Source: Pseudoxanthomonas sp. GM95 (GTDB taxonomy: Bacteria; Pseudomonadota; Gammaproteobacteria; Xanthomonadales; Xanthomonadaceae). From it: DNA of 64,000 bases. The translations under genes were made by a program, and so were the position numbers. Positions 52,251 to 60,550 of this stretch are shown here, piece by piece (the first letter of the stretch is position 1; each line of letters starts with the position of its first letter). The notes under the pieces were generated by a model. That model ran no database searches. It worked only from the letters and a program-made list of their open reading frames with translations, and was not told the DNA's origin. The stretch covers positions 868,001 to 932,000 of the forward strand of contig NZ_FOAX01000001.1 of assembly GCF_900109775.1 (NCBI RefSeq). The letters are read 5' to 3'.

Positions 52251-54221
52251 ATGTCATCCAACCCACCGCGCCAGCTCACCTTCCGCGCCGTCGTCCTGGC
52301 CATCGTCCTGGCTGTGGTGCTGTCGGCGGCCAACGCCTACCTGGGCCTGTTCGCCGGCCTGACCATCGCCACGGCGATCCCGGCGGCGGTCGTCTCGATG
52401 GGCGTGCTGCGCCTGTTCGGCGGCGGCTCCATGCTGGAGAACAACATCGTCCAGACCGGCGCCTCGGCCGGCGGATCGATCGCCGCCGGCGTGATCTTCA
52501 CCATCCCCGCGCTGGTGATCATGGGCTACTGGCCGGACTTCAAGTACTGGTGGGTGCTGGGCATCGCCGGCCTGGGCGGCCTGCTGGGCGTACTGTTCTC
52601 GGTGCCGCTGCGGCGCTCGATGATCGTCGAAGACCCGCTGCCCTTCCCCGAGGGCAAGGCCGCGGCCGAAGTGCTCAAGGCCGGCGACAACCCCGGCCCG
52701 GGCCTGAAGATCCTCGCCGTCTCCGGCGCCATCGGCGCGGTGGTGAAGCTGGCCGCGGCCAGCGGCCTGCGCATCATCCCGGACACCTGGACCCAGTCGG
52801 CCTACCTGGGCAGCGCCAAGATCACCGCCTTCCTGGGCACCAACCTGTCGCCGGCGCTGCTGGGCGTGGGCTACATCGTCGGCCTGAACGTGGGCATCGT
52901 GGTGGTGTCCGGCTCGATCCTGTCCTGGCACATCGCCATCCCGCTGTACCAGGCGTTCTTCACCGACACCGACCCGGCGCTGGCCGCCAAGATCTTCGGC
53001 GCCAGCGCGGCCGACGCGGCCTACGCCATCTGGAGCGCGAAGATTCGCTACCTGGGCGTGGGCGCGATGCTGATCGGCGGCATCTGGACGCTGTTCTCGC
53101 TGCGCAAGTCGCTACTGGGCGGCATCAAGAGCGGCTTTGCCGCCGCGCGCAACAGCGCCGGCAATACCGTGGTGGCCGAGACCGAGCGCGACCTGCCGAT
53201 GAAGTGGATGCTGGTGGCGCTGGTGGTGTTCACCCTGCCGCTGCTGGGCCTGTACCAGGCCATCGTCGGCCAGTGGCACGTGTCGATTCCGATGGTGATC
53301 ATCATGATCGTGGTCGGGTTCCTGTTCGTGTCGGTGTCCGGCTACCTGGCCGGCCTGATCGGCTCGTCCAACAACCCGGTCTCGGGCATCACCATCTCCA
53401 CCATCCTGTTCGCTTCCGTGGTGCTGGCGGTGCTGCTGGGCAAGAGCGGCCTGACCCCGGTCGGCGTCGGCGGTGCGCCCCTGGGTGCGGTGGCGGCGAT
53501 CATGATCGGCGCGGTGGTGTGCTGCGCGGCGGCGGTCGGTGGTGACAACCTGCAGGACCTCAAGGCCGGTTACCTGATCGGCGCCACGCCGTGGAAGCAG
53601 CAGCTGATGATCGGCATCGGCGCGTTCTCCTGCGCGCTGATCATGGCGCCGGTGCTGAGCCTGCTGTCGCAGGCCTACGGCATCGGCGCGCCGACGCCGG
53701 AACACCCCAACGCGCTGGCTGCGCCGCAGGCCAACCTGATGGCCTCGGTTGCACGCGGGCTGTTTGGCGGCGAGCTGCCGTGGACCTTCATCGCGCTGGG
53801 CGCGGTGGTTGGCGCGATCGTCATCGCCATCGACGAGTGGCTGAAGAAGACCGGCAAGCGCTTCCGCGTGCCGGTGCTGGCCGCGGCCATCGGCATCTAC
53901 CTGCCGCTGGAGCTGATGGTGCCGATCTTCCTCGGTGGCCTGATCGCGCACCTGGTCGAGCGCTTCCACAAGGTGCGCGCCGACGACGAGGACGCGCGTG
54001 ACCGTGCGCATCGCCCCGGCGTGCTGTTCTCCGCTGGCCTGATCACCGGCGAGGCGCTGATGGGCATCGCCATTGCCATCCCGATCGTGGTCTCGGCGCG
54101 CGCCGACGTGCTGGCGCTGCCGGCGCTGTTCCAGCTCAACCAGTGGATCGGTCTTGCGATCCTGGCCGTGGTCGGCTGGCTGCTGTATCGCACCGGCAGG
54201 AAGGGCGAGCAGGCCGCGTAA
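52251..54221 (+). CDS. OPT family oligopeptide transporter
   Basis: A 656-residue membrane protein with about 15 hydrophobic helices. It has the OPT layout: LTFRAVVLAIVLAVVLSAANAYLGL at the start, ENNIVQTGASAGGSIAAGVIFT, EDPLPFPEGKAAAEVLKAGD, SSNNPVSGITISTIL, GDNLQDLKAGYLIGATPWKQQ and a late LELMVPIFLGGLIAHLVERF. Bacterial members move peptides or metal chelates; the direction is probably import. The ATG at 52251 starts the family block; longer frames upstream are not conserved. A terminator follows. Confidence 0.93.
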   Translation: MSSNPPRQLTFRAVVLAIVLAVVLSAANAYLGLFAGLTIATAIPAAVVSMGVLRLFGGGSMLENNIVQTGASAGGSIAAGVIFTIPALVIMGYWPDFKYWWVLGIAGLGGLLGVLFSVPLRRSMIVEDPLPFPEGKAAAEVLKAGDNPGPGLKILAVSGAIGAVVKLAAASGLRIIPDTWTQSAYLGSAKITAFLGTNLSPALLGVGYIVGLNVGIVVVSGSILSWHIAIPLYQAFFTDTDPALAAKIFGASAADAAYAIWSAKIRYLGVGAMLIGGIWTLFSLRKSLLGGIKSGFAAARNSAGNTVVAETERDLPMKWMLVALVVFTLPLLGLYQAIVGQWHVSIPMVIIMIVVGFLFVSVSGYLAGLIGSSNNPVSGITISTILFASVVLAVLLGKSGLTPVGVGGAPLGAVAAIMIGAVVCCAAAVGGDNLQDLKAGYLIGATPWKQQLMIGIGAFSCALIMAPVLSLLSQAYGIGAPTPEHPNALAAPQANLMASVARGLFGGELPWTFIALGAVVGAIVIAIDEWLKKTGKRFRVPVLAAAIGIYLPLELMVPIFLGGLIAHLVERFHKVRADDEDARDRAHRPGVLFSAGLITGEALMGIAIAIPIVVSARADVLALPALFQLNQWIGLAILAVVGWLLYRTGRKGEQAA

Positions 54222-54244
54222 GCGCAGGCCTTGCTGCACAGGGG

Positions 54245-54274
54245 AAAGGCGGCCGATGGCCGCCTTTCTTTTTG
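54245..54274 (+). terminator. Rho-independent terminator after the OPT gene
   Basis: The AAAGGCGGCC/GGCCGCCTTT stem with GAT loop is followed by CTTTTTTTG-like T-rich sequence. Confidence 0.88.
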
Positions 54275-54405
54275 CCCCGCCAGGCTCGCGCACAAAACGC
54301 CGCCGCGCTTTACAAGCGCTGTCAGCGCATGACGTTGCGCCTTTGCACCGGCAGGGTGCGGCGGCCTACCATCGGCCACTTTTCGTGGTTTTGGAGTCCG
54401 CGCCA

Positions 54406-56472
54406 ATGACGCTTCGTCCCGCCCTGTTGTCTCTTGCCCTGATCGCCGCGCTGCCGGCCGCCGCTGCCGAGCGCGGCTTCGACGTGCACGACATGGTCAA
54501 GCTGGACCGCTATTCCTCGCCGACGCTCTCGCCCGATGGCGCGCGGCTGGTGTTCGCCAAGCGCGTGATGAACGCCGAGGTGACCAAGGCGAGTACCGCG
54601 CTGTACCTGCGCGACCTGCGCACGCGCGACCTGGCGCCGCCCAAGCAGATCACGCCCGAAGGCTGGAACGTCAACTCGCCGGTGTTCTCGCCCGACGGGC
54701 AGACGCTGTACTTCCTCAGCGCCAAGTCCGGCAGCCAGCAGCTCTATGCGATGCCGGCCAGCGGGGGGCAGCCGCAGCAGGTCACCGACTTCGCCGTGGA
54801 CGTGGACAGCTTCAAGCTCTCGCCCAAGGGCGAGCGCATCGTCTTCAGCGCCGGCGTCTACCAGGACTGTGGTTCGGACCTGGCTTGCACCAAGCAGAAG
54901 CTGGACGCGGCCGAGAAGACGCAGGCCACGGGCAAGGTGTTCGACGGCCTGTTCGTGCGCCACTGGGATACCTGGAACGACGGCCGCCGCAACACCTTGT
55001 TCGTCGCTTCGCTGCCGGCGGCCGGTGCCAAGCCGGTGGTTGGTGCCTCGGCGATCAGCGCGACGATCGCCGGCGATGCGCCGTCCAAGCCCTTCGGCGG
55101 CAATGACGACTTCAACTGGTCGCCCGATGGCAAGTCGGTCGTGGCCAGCATCCGCGTGGCGGGCAACAAGGAGCCGTGGTCGACCAACTTCGACCTGTAC
55201 AAGCTCGATGCCGCCGGCCGCGCCGCGCCCAAGAACCTGACCGTGGCCAACAAGGCCTGGGACGCCGGCCCGGTGTTCAGCGCCGACGGCAAGACCCTGT
55301 ACTACCGCGCGATGAAGCGCCCGGGCTTCGAGGCCGATCGCTTCGGCCTGATGGCGATGAACGTGGCCAGCGGCAAGGTCAGCGAGATCGCCAAGGACTG
55401 GGACCGCTCGGCCGGCGAGATCGTGCTGTCCGACGACGGCAAGGCGATCTACACCAGCGCCGATGACATGGGCGAGCACCCGCTGTTCCGCGTGGACATC
55501 GCCAGCGGCGCGGTGACCAAGCTGGTGGGCGAGGGCAGCGTGGGCTCCCCGAGCCTGGCCGGCCCGACCCTGGCCTTCACCCGCAACTCGATCAAGAGCG
55601 GCGACCAGATCTTCGTGGCGCAGGTCGATGGCCAGTCGCCGCGCGCGATTACGCCCAGCGCGCAGGAGTCGTTGACGGAGGTGAAGTTCGGCGACTTCGA
55701 GCAGTTCTCGTTCAAGGGCTGGAACGACGAGACCGTGCACGGCTACGTGGTCAAGCCGTACAACTATCAGGAAGGCAAAAAATATCCGGTCGCGTTCCTG
55801 ATCCACGGCGGCCCGCAGGGCAGCTTCGGTAACGGCTGGAGCTATCGCTGGAATCCGCAGACCTATGCGGGCCAGGGCTATGCGGTGGTGATGATCGATT
55901 TCCACGGTTCGACTGGTTACGGCCAGGCCTTCACCGATGCGATCAGTCAGCACTGGGGCGACCGCCCGCTGGAAGACCTGCAGAAGGGCTGGGCCGCGGC
56001 GCAGCAGCAGTATTCCTTCCTCAACGGCGACAAGGCCTGCGCGCTGGGCGCCAGCTACGGCGGCTACATGACCTACTGGATCGCCGGTAACTGGAACCAG
56101 CCGTGGAAGTGCCTGGTCGACCACGACGGCGTGTTCGACAACCGCATGATGGGCTACAGCACCGAAGAGCTGTGGTTCTCCGAGTGGGAGAACGGCGGTA
56201 CGCCGTGGGCCAACCCGGAGAAGTTCGAGCAGTTCAACCCGGTCAACCACGTCAAGGACTGGAAGAAGCCGATCCTGGTCATCCACGGCCAGCAGGATTT
56301 CCGCATCCCGGTCGAGCAGGGCCTGGCGGCGTTCACTGCGGCGCAGAGCCTGGGCGTGGAGTCCAAGTTCCTGTACTTCCCGGACGAAAACCACTGGGTG
56401 CTCAAGCCGCAGAACTCGATCCTGTGGCACGACACGGTCAACGCCTGGCTCAAGCAGCACATCGGCGATTGA
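54406..56472 (+). CDS. S9 family prolyl-oligopeptidase-type peptidase, exported
   Basis: A 688-residue exported serine peptidase: a signal peptide (LRPALLSLALIAALPAAAA), then a beta-propeller of roughly 390 residues with TolB/WD-like strands (SPTLSPDGARLVFAKR, SPVFSPDGQTLYFLSA) and a C-terminal alpha/beta hydrolase domain. The catalytic Ser is in GASYGGYMTYW, the Asp in HGQQDFRIP and the His in DENHWVLKP. It resembles dipeptidyl-peptidase or acylaminoacyl-peptidase members of S9. Together with the two peptide transporters it suggests peptide feeding. Confidence 0.95.
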   Translation: MTLRPALLSLALIAALPAAAAERGFDVHDMVKLDRYSSPTLSPDGARLVFAKRVMNAEVTKASTALYLRDLRTRDLAPPKQITPEGWNVNSPVFSPDGQTLYFLSAKSGSQQLYAMPASGGQPQQVTDFAVDVDSFKLSPKGERIVFSAGVYQDCGSDLACTKQKLDAAEKTQATGKVFDGLFVRHWDTWNDGRRNTLFVASLPAAGAKPVVGASAISATIAGDAPSKPFGGNDDFNWSPDGKSVVASIRVAGNKEPWSTNFDLYKLDAAGRAAPKNLTVANKAWDAGPVFSADGKTLYYRAMKRPGFEADRFGLMAMNVASGKVSEIAKDWDRSAGEIVLSDDGKAIYTSADDMGEHPLFRVDIASGAVTKLVGEGSVGSPSLAGPTLAFTRNSIKSGDQIFVAQVDGQSPRAITPSAQESLTEVKFGDFEQFSFKGWNDETVHGYVVKPYNYQEGKKYPVAFLIHGGPQGSFGNGWSYRWNPQTYAGQGYAVVMIDFHGSTGYGQAFTDAISQHWGDRPLEDLQKGWAAAQQQYSFLNGDKACALGASYGGYMTYWIAGNWNQPWKCLVDHDGVFDNRMMGYSTEELWFSEWENGGTPWANPEKFEQFNPVNHVKDWKKPILVIHGQQDFRIPVEQGLAAFTAAQSLGVESKFLYFPDENHWVLKPQNSILWHDTVNAWLKQHIGD

Positions 56473-56529
56473 TCGGTACCGCGAGGCCGTGGCCCTGTCC
56501 CACGGCTGTCGCGGGGATCTGCTTTCGTG

Positions 56530-56551
56530 GAGGCCACCGCTTGGTGGCCTC
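56530..56551 (+). terminator. Hairpin after the S9 peptidase
   Basis: GAGGCCACC-GCTT-GGTGGCCTC is a perfect 9-bp stem followed by TTGCG, 57 bases past the stop. Confidence 0.65.
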
Positions 56552-56604
56552 TTGCGTTGCGGCTGCGACATCGGCGGGAGCGTGACGCGTGCCAGCAGTA
56601 TTTA

Positions 56605-56620
56605 TGTGAGGCACGTCATG
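56605..56620. promoter_or_regulatory. Weak Clp/CRP-like site
   Basis: TGTGA-GGCACG-TCATG keeps one perfect half site and a partial second one. It lies about 97 bases upstream of the sigma-54 candidate, a position where an activator could bind. Confidence 0.3.
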
Positions 56621-56716
56621 TAATGAAAGTGACGTTCCGTGACACATCCGGCCTGTTCATTCACTAGGCTGGGAGGCGCAAAGCACGCTGTGGCGCACTT
56701 TTCGCGGGCAGGCCAG

Positions 56717-56733
56717 TTGGCATGATGCCTGCT
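56717..56733 (+). promoter_or_regulatory. Sigma-54 promoter candidate of the roadblock-GTPase operon
   Basis: TTGGCATGATGCCTGCT fits the -24/-12 consensus (TGGCACG-N4-TTGCW): GG and GC are exactly ten bases apart, and only two core positions differ. It ends 34 bases before the GTG of the first roadblock gene. Type IV pilus genes in Xanthomonadaceae use sigma-54, so the match is meaningful in this context. Confidence 0.6.
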
Positions 56734-56767
56734 TCCTCCACGCGGTAGAGCTGATAAGGACGATGTT

Positions 56768-57205
56768 GTGGAACCAGGAACGCGCGAGAAGGTCATCAAC
56801 GCCATGGGCGACGCGGGGCGCGAGGATATCGCCGCCGGCCGCGAGGTGATGCTGGACGAGTTCCGCAACGCCTGCGAGCGCACGCCGGGCATCAACATGC
56901 TGTTGCTCTCCACCGCCGACGGCCGGGCCGTCGCCGACTGGTCCATGCAGGGCACCGATCCGCGCCGCCTGGCCGCGATGACCAACTCCTTCCTCACCCT
57001 GGGCGAGACCGTCGCGCGCGAGCTGGGCATGTCCTCGGCCGACTACGCGACCATCTGCACCAAGCAGGGCAACATGGTCCTGATCCGCCTGGACCTGGGC
57101 CGGCCGATGACGCTGGCCGCAGTCGGCACGCCCGAGACCAACCTGGCGGTGCTGCTGTACGGCGCGCGCGAATGCGCCACCCGGATCCGCGCCCGCCTCA
57201 CCTGA
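56768..57205 (+). CDS. Roadblock/LC7 domain protein 1 (MglB-like)
   Basis: A 145-residue soluble protein. After a charged N-terminal helix, a roadblock/LC7 domain spans about residues 25-140 (RTPGINMLLLSTADGRAVADW, then LTLGETVARELGMSSADY, GNMVLIRLDLGR and MTLAAVGTPETNLAVLLYGAREC). Family members such as MglB act on small Ras-like GTPases, often as dimers. The start is GTG with AAGGA seven bases before it. It is the first of four genes on one strand that end with a GTPase. Confidence 0.85.
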   Translation: MEPGTREKVINAMGDAGREDIAAGREVMLDEFRNACERTPGINMLLLSTADGRAVADWSMQGTDPRRLAAMTNSFLTLGETVARELGMSSADYATICTKQGNMVLIRLDLGRPMTLAAVGTPETNLAVLLYGARECATRIRARLT

Positions 57206-57293
57206 ATCCAATGGGGACGTGGCCGCGTCGCGGTTGCGCCTTCGCTCTTTCCCGGATCTCCGGGTTTCTCAACCAACGTATGGAAGCTAAACA

Positions 57294-57656
57294 ATGGCAA
57301 GCCTCAATCTTGATGAACTGAAGAACATCGCCGGCTTTGTCGGTGCGGCGCTGGTCGACAGCGAAAGCGGCATGGCCCTGGGCCTGGTCGGCGGCGGTGG
57401 CAACATCGACCTGGAAGTGGCCGCGGCCGGCAACACCGAAGTGGTGCGTGCCAAGCGTCGCGTCGCCGCCCAGCTCAACCTCGAAGACACCATCGAGGAC
57501 ATCCTGATCACCCTGGGCAAGCAGTACCACCTGATCCGCCCGCTGGAAACCAACAGCGCGCTGTTCCTGTACGTGGCCCTGGACCGTTCGCGCGCCAACC
57601 TGGCGATGGCCCGCCACGAAGTGAAGGCGTTCGAGAAGACCCTGCAGTTCGGTTGA
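57294..57656 (+). CDS. Roadblock/LC7 domain protein 2
   Basis: A 120-residue protein whose whole length is one roadblock-like domain: [28 protein letters not shown], then [34 protein letters not shown] and [23 protein letters not shown]. It differs clearly from the first copy and may pair with it or form its own dimer. It starts 88 bases downstream of roadblock protein 1 and is followed after 95 bases by the unknown third gene. Confidence 0.85.
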   Translation: MASLNLDELKNIAGFVGAALVDSESGMALGLVGGGGNIDLEVAAAGNTEVVRAKRRVAAQLNLEDTIEDILITLGKQYHLIRPLETNSALFLYVALDRSRANLAMARHEVKAFEKTLQFG

Positions 57657-57751
57657 TGCATCCGCGGTCCCCGGACCGCACGTACTGATGCTTGTCCCGG
57701 CGCGCGGTGATCCGCGCGCCGGTTTCACTCCCCTCATTCAAAGGCACTGTC

Positions 57752-58732
57752 ATGCAATCGCGTCCGCAACGACTGGTCGTGGCCACGGCCGGACTGGACC
57801 TGCTGCCGGCGACCCGGCTCAAGGTTGCGTGTTCGTTGCTGATGGCCGATCTGCTGGAGATCACGGTGGTGCCGTGGTCCGGTGGCAACGCGGACCTGCT
57901 GGTGGCCGATGCGTCTTCCTCCGAAGGCGGTTCGGCCATCCGTACCGCTTGGGCCGCACGCATGGCGGTGCTGACGTTCTCGCGTGAAGCCAGCGGCGAG
58001 CCGGACAGCGGCGAACTGCTGCCGACCGCCTCGGTGCGACAAATCGCCGATGCGCTCAAGGCCGGCCTGGCCGCACGGCGTGCCAGCCAGCCGGGTGCGG
58101 TGCCGCGCTCGATGCGCCTGATCGACCGGCTGCGCCTGGATGCCGACGCCCACGGCGAGGCGCCCGTACGCATGCTGATGGAGCTGGGCCTGCTGCGCGT
58201 GGTGGTTGATCCGCTCGATGGCCGCCTACACATGCTGCGCCGCATGCCGCTGGACGAGCTGCTGGACAAGGCACAGGACCAGCGCTGGCAGTCCAGTCCG
58301 CTGTCCGACGCGCAGTGGCTGCAGGTCTACCAGCCCGACGTGACCCTGAGTTATCCCATCGAGATGCTGTGGTGGAGGCTGGCCGCGCGCGAGGCGATCG
58401 AGCTGCCGGTGATTGCCTTGCCGGACACCGGCCTGGCTTCGTGGCCGGATCTGGATATCGGCAACACTCCCGCGACCTGGCTGCCGGTGCTGGCGCAGCT
58501 GCGCGTCCGTGCCTGGCAGCCCACCGCACTGGCCACCGCCACAGGCGCACCGCTACCGACCGTGCGCCGGATCATGACCGCCGTGCGCTTGAGTGGCCTA
58601 TGCCAGGTGCAGGCCGAACGCGAAGACACCATCGGCCGTCGCGGCCGGCGCATGGCCGAGCCGGAAGCGCGCTCGTTCCTGCGCATTGCGCGACGCTTCG
58701 GCCTGAAGCTGATGGGCCTCAAGCGTGGATAG
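57752..58732 (+). CDS. Unknown protein with winged-helix-like C-terminus
   Basis: I do not recognise the whole family. The protein has 326 residues. Residues 5-110 look like a Rossmann or degenerate receiver-like domain (RLVVATAGLDLL, ADLLVADASSSEGG, MAVLTFSRE). The middle holds YPIEMLWWRLAAREA. Residues 244-292 read as a winged helix (LPVLAQLRVRAWQPTALATA, TGAPLPTVRRIMTAVRLSGL), and the end is very basic. The 3' end overlaps the GTPase start by eight bases, so the two are translationally coupled. It could connect the GTPase to an output, as CvnC does in Streptomyces conservons, or be its effector. Confidence 0.8.
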   Translation: MQSRPQRLVVATAGLDLLPATRLKVACSLLMADLLEITVVPWSGGNADLLVADASSSEGGSAIRTAWAARMAVLTFSREASGEPDSGELLPTASVRQIADALKAGLAARRASQPGAVPRSMRLIDRLRLDADAHGEAPVRMLMELGLLRVVVDPLDGRLHMLRRMPLDELLDKAQDQRWQSSPLSDAQWLQVYQPDVTLSYPIEMLWWRLAAREAIELPVIALPDTGLASWPDLDIGNTPATWLPVLAQLRVRAWQPTALATATGAPLPTVRRIMTAVRLSGLCQVQAEREDTIGRRGRRMAEPEARSFLRIARRFGLKLMGLKRG

Positions 58733-59276
58733 TTTCTACAACAAGCTGGTGTTCGTCGGCAGCATGGGCGCCGGCAAGACCACCGCGATCCGCTCCATTG
58801 CCGATGGCGATCCGGTCAGCACCGAAATGCCGCTCAGCGAGCACGCCACCAGCGAGAAAAGCTCCACCACCGTTGCGCTGGATTACGGCACCGTCGAGCT
58901 TGAAGAAGGCGAGCTGCTGCACCTGTACGGCGTGCCGGGCCAGCGCTACCTGGACTTCATGTGGCCGATGGTTTGCCAGGGCGCGATCGGCATCATCGTG
59001 CTGGTCAATGCGGGCGAGCCCGAGCGGCACGAGACCACGATCATGCTGCTGCGCGAATTCGCCGCGCTGGCGCCCGATGCCAGCTTCGTGGTCGGCGTGA
59101 CGCGCTCGGATCTGGAGCCTGCGTTTCAGCTGGTGGAGTTCCGCGATGCATTGGCCGCATCGGGTTTCAGCGTGCCGGTGATGAAGGTTGATGCGCGCGA
59201 ACAGATCCAGGTCGATTTCCTGGTCAAGACCCTGCTGTCGTGCCGCCATGCCGGCGCGCTGATGCTGGAAACCTGA
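58725..59276 (+). CDS. MglA-like small Ras-type GTPase
   Basis: A 183-residue GTPase. The P-loop is GSMGAGKT (residues 12-19), the switch-I region contains SSTTVALDYGTVEL, and switch II is YGVPGQRYLDFMW with PGQ in place of the usual DxxG, the hallmark of the bacterial MglA/SRP-Ras-like group. The G4-like motif is VTRSDLE (TRSD for NKxD). There is no membrane anchor. The start is GTG inside the preceding gene. With two roadblock proteins upstream it is expected to be a polarity or motility switch; that is inference. Confidence 0.88.
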   Translation: MDSFYNKLVFVGSMGAGKTTAIRSIADGDPVSTEMPLSEHATSEKSSTTVALDYGTVELEEGELLHLYGVPGQRYLDFMWPMVCQGAIGIIVLVNAGEPERHETTIMLLREFAALAPDASFVVGVTRSDLEPAFQLVEFRDALAASGFSVPVMKVDAREQIQVDFLVKTLLSCRHAGALMLET

Positions 59277-59282
59277 GTCCGC

Positions 59283-59307
59283 GCGAGCTGCGGTCCACGC
59301 AGCTCGC
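59283..59307. terminator. Bidirectional hairpin
   Basis: A 10-bp perfect stem GCGAGCTGCG/CGCAGCTCGC with a five-base loop lies in the 41-base gap between the convergent GTPase and lipase genes. Confidence 0.7.
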
Positions 59308-59317
59308 CATCTGGTGA

Positions 59318-60514
59318 CTACGCCATCGCTGGGCGCGGCGCCTGTCGCTGCTGGAGTTCGACATCCTGATGCTGCGCGGCCAGCGTGCGCGACTGCTCGC
59401 GCAGCTGTTCGGTGCTGCGTTCCGCCGGCACCTGCGCGGCCAGGGTCGCATCGATCTGGCTGCGCTGTTGCGAGGGATCATCCAGGCGGCCCTGCACCGC
59501 GAAGACATTGCCGTGAGCGCCGGCCACCAGATGGTCGATCCGGGTCAGCCCATCGTGGCCGGCATGCGCGGCCACGCCGGCAGCGGCATTGAGGAACTTC
59601 GCATCGTCCTGCAGGCCGAGCTGTTCACGTTGCCCCGCTAGCTTGCCGACCGCGTCGCGCACCAGCGTATTGGCCGTGTCCTCGGCGCGCGCAGGTTGCG
59701 CAGGCGCATCCGCCTGCGTACGCAGCTGCTGCAGGCTCTGCGATTCCATCACCGATTCGATGCCGTGCAGGTCCAGGCGATGCATCAGCATCTTGCCGGG
59801 GACCAGACGTTCGAGCGTCGACAGCGGATCGGGGTCGGGCAGCTTGATCTGGTGGCCAGCGGCATCGGGCATCGCGTACTTCAGCGGGAAGCTGTCTTCC
59901 TGCAGATGCGTGAGGATCTCGTTGTCCACGTGGTAGGCGCGGATCAGGCCTTCTTTTGCGTAGTCCTTGGCGGCAGACGGATCAAGGCCTTCGCGTTCCA
60001 GCGTTCGGTCATTGACGCCCGCGGCGTTGTAGGTCACTGCCGGCACGTTGTAGACCATCGCAGACGCTGCGGCGAGACCGCCACCCAAAGAATGGCCGGT
60101 CAAGATCATGTTTTCGCCGAACGCCTCCTGGGCTTTATGAGTTAGCTGGAGCGCGCGGTCGTATTGAGCGGTCTGGATTCCCAGTCCTTGCCCAAAATTC
60201 GAACCCCAGTCCTTGAGTTCGTCGGTGCCACACATCGCGAGTACAACTTGGCCCTCGCCGTTTATATAGAGCGCTGCATCAAAGCCGCTTTCCGCGTCGT
60301 GAAGCATGCGCGGTTCAATGCCAGCATTGCGTAATGCTTCGTCATCCATTCGAGACCAGGCGGCGGGTAACGCTTGGGCGATGGCGGGTTCGTCGCGTCG
60401 CTCATTCGCAGTCGCGTAAAGATCCTGTAGCAGTGCCGGGAGCTGTAGATCCAGACTCTTGGGCTCATTTCCGCGAATGTCGTCTGCGAAGCCTGTCTTG
60501 GTTTGTTCTGACAT
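59318..60514 (-). CDS. Type IV secretion effector (X-Tfe): lipase with C-terminal XVIPCD
   Basis: A 398-residue protein without a signal peptide. Residues 60-255 form a class 3 lipase-like domain: VVLAMCGTDELKDW, the nucleophile elbow GHSLGGG with Ser142, a probable Asp197 in YHVDNEI and a probable His250 in DLHGIESVM. Residues about 300-398 match the XVIPCD, the VirD4-binding signal of Xanthomonas bacterial-killing effectors: HDGLTRIDHLVAGAH, FAVQGRLDDPSQQRSQID and a Gln-rich tail. It probably attacks membrane lipids of rival bacteria. The ribosome binding site AAAGGA precedes the ATG. It follows its likely immunity gene after 36 bases. Confidence 0.9.
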   Translation of the reverse strand: MSEQTKTGFADDIRGNEPKSLDLQLPALLQDLYATANERRDEPAIAQALPAAWSRMDDEALRNAGIEPRMLHDAESGFDAALYINGEGQVVLAMCGTDELKDWGSNFGQGLGIQTAQYDRALQLTHKAQEAFGENMILTGHSLGGGLAAASAMVYNVPAVTYNAAGVNDRTLEREGLDPSAAKDYAKEGLIRAYHVDNEILTHLQEDSFPLKYAMPDAAGHQIKLPDPDPLSTLERLVPGKMLMHRLDLHGIESVMESQSLQQLRTQADAPAQPARAEDTANTLVRDAVGKLAGQREQLGLQDDAKFLNAAAGVAAHAGHDGLTRIDHLVAGAHGNVFAVQGRLDDPSQQRSQIDATLAAQVPAERSTEQLREQSRTLAAQHQDVELQQRQAPRPAMA

Positions 60515-60550
60515 GAAGATTCCTTTCTTCCTGAGTGCAGAGGTTGGCGT

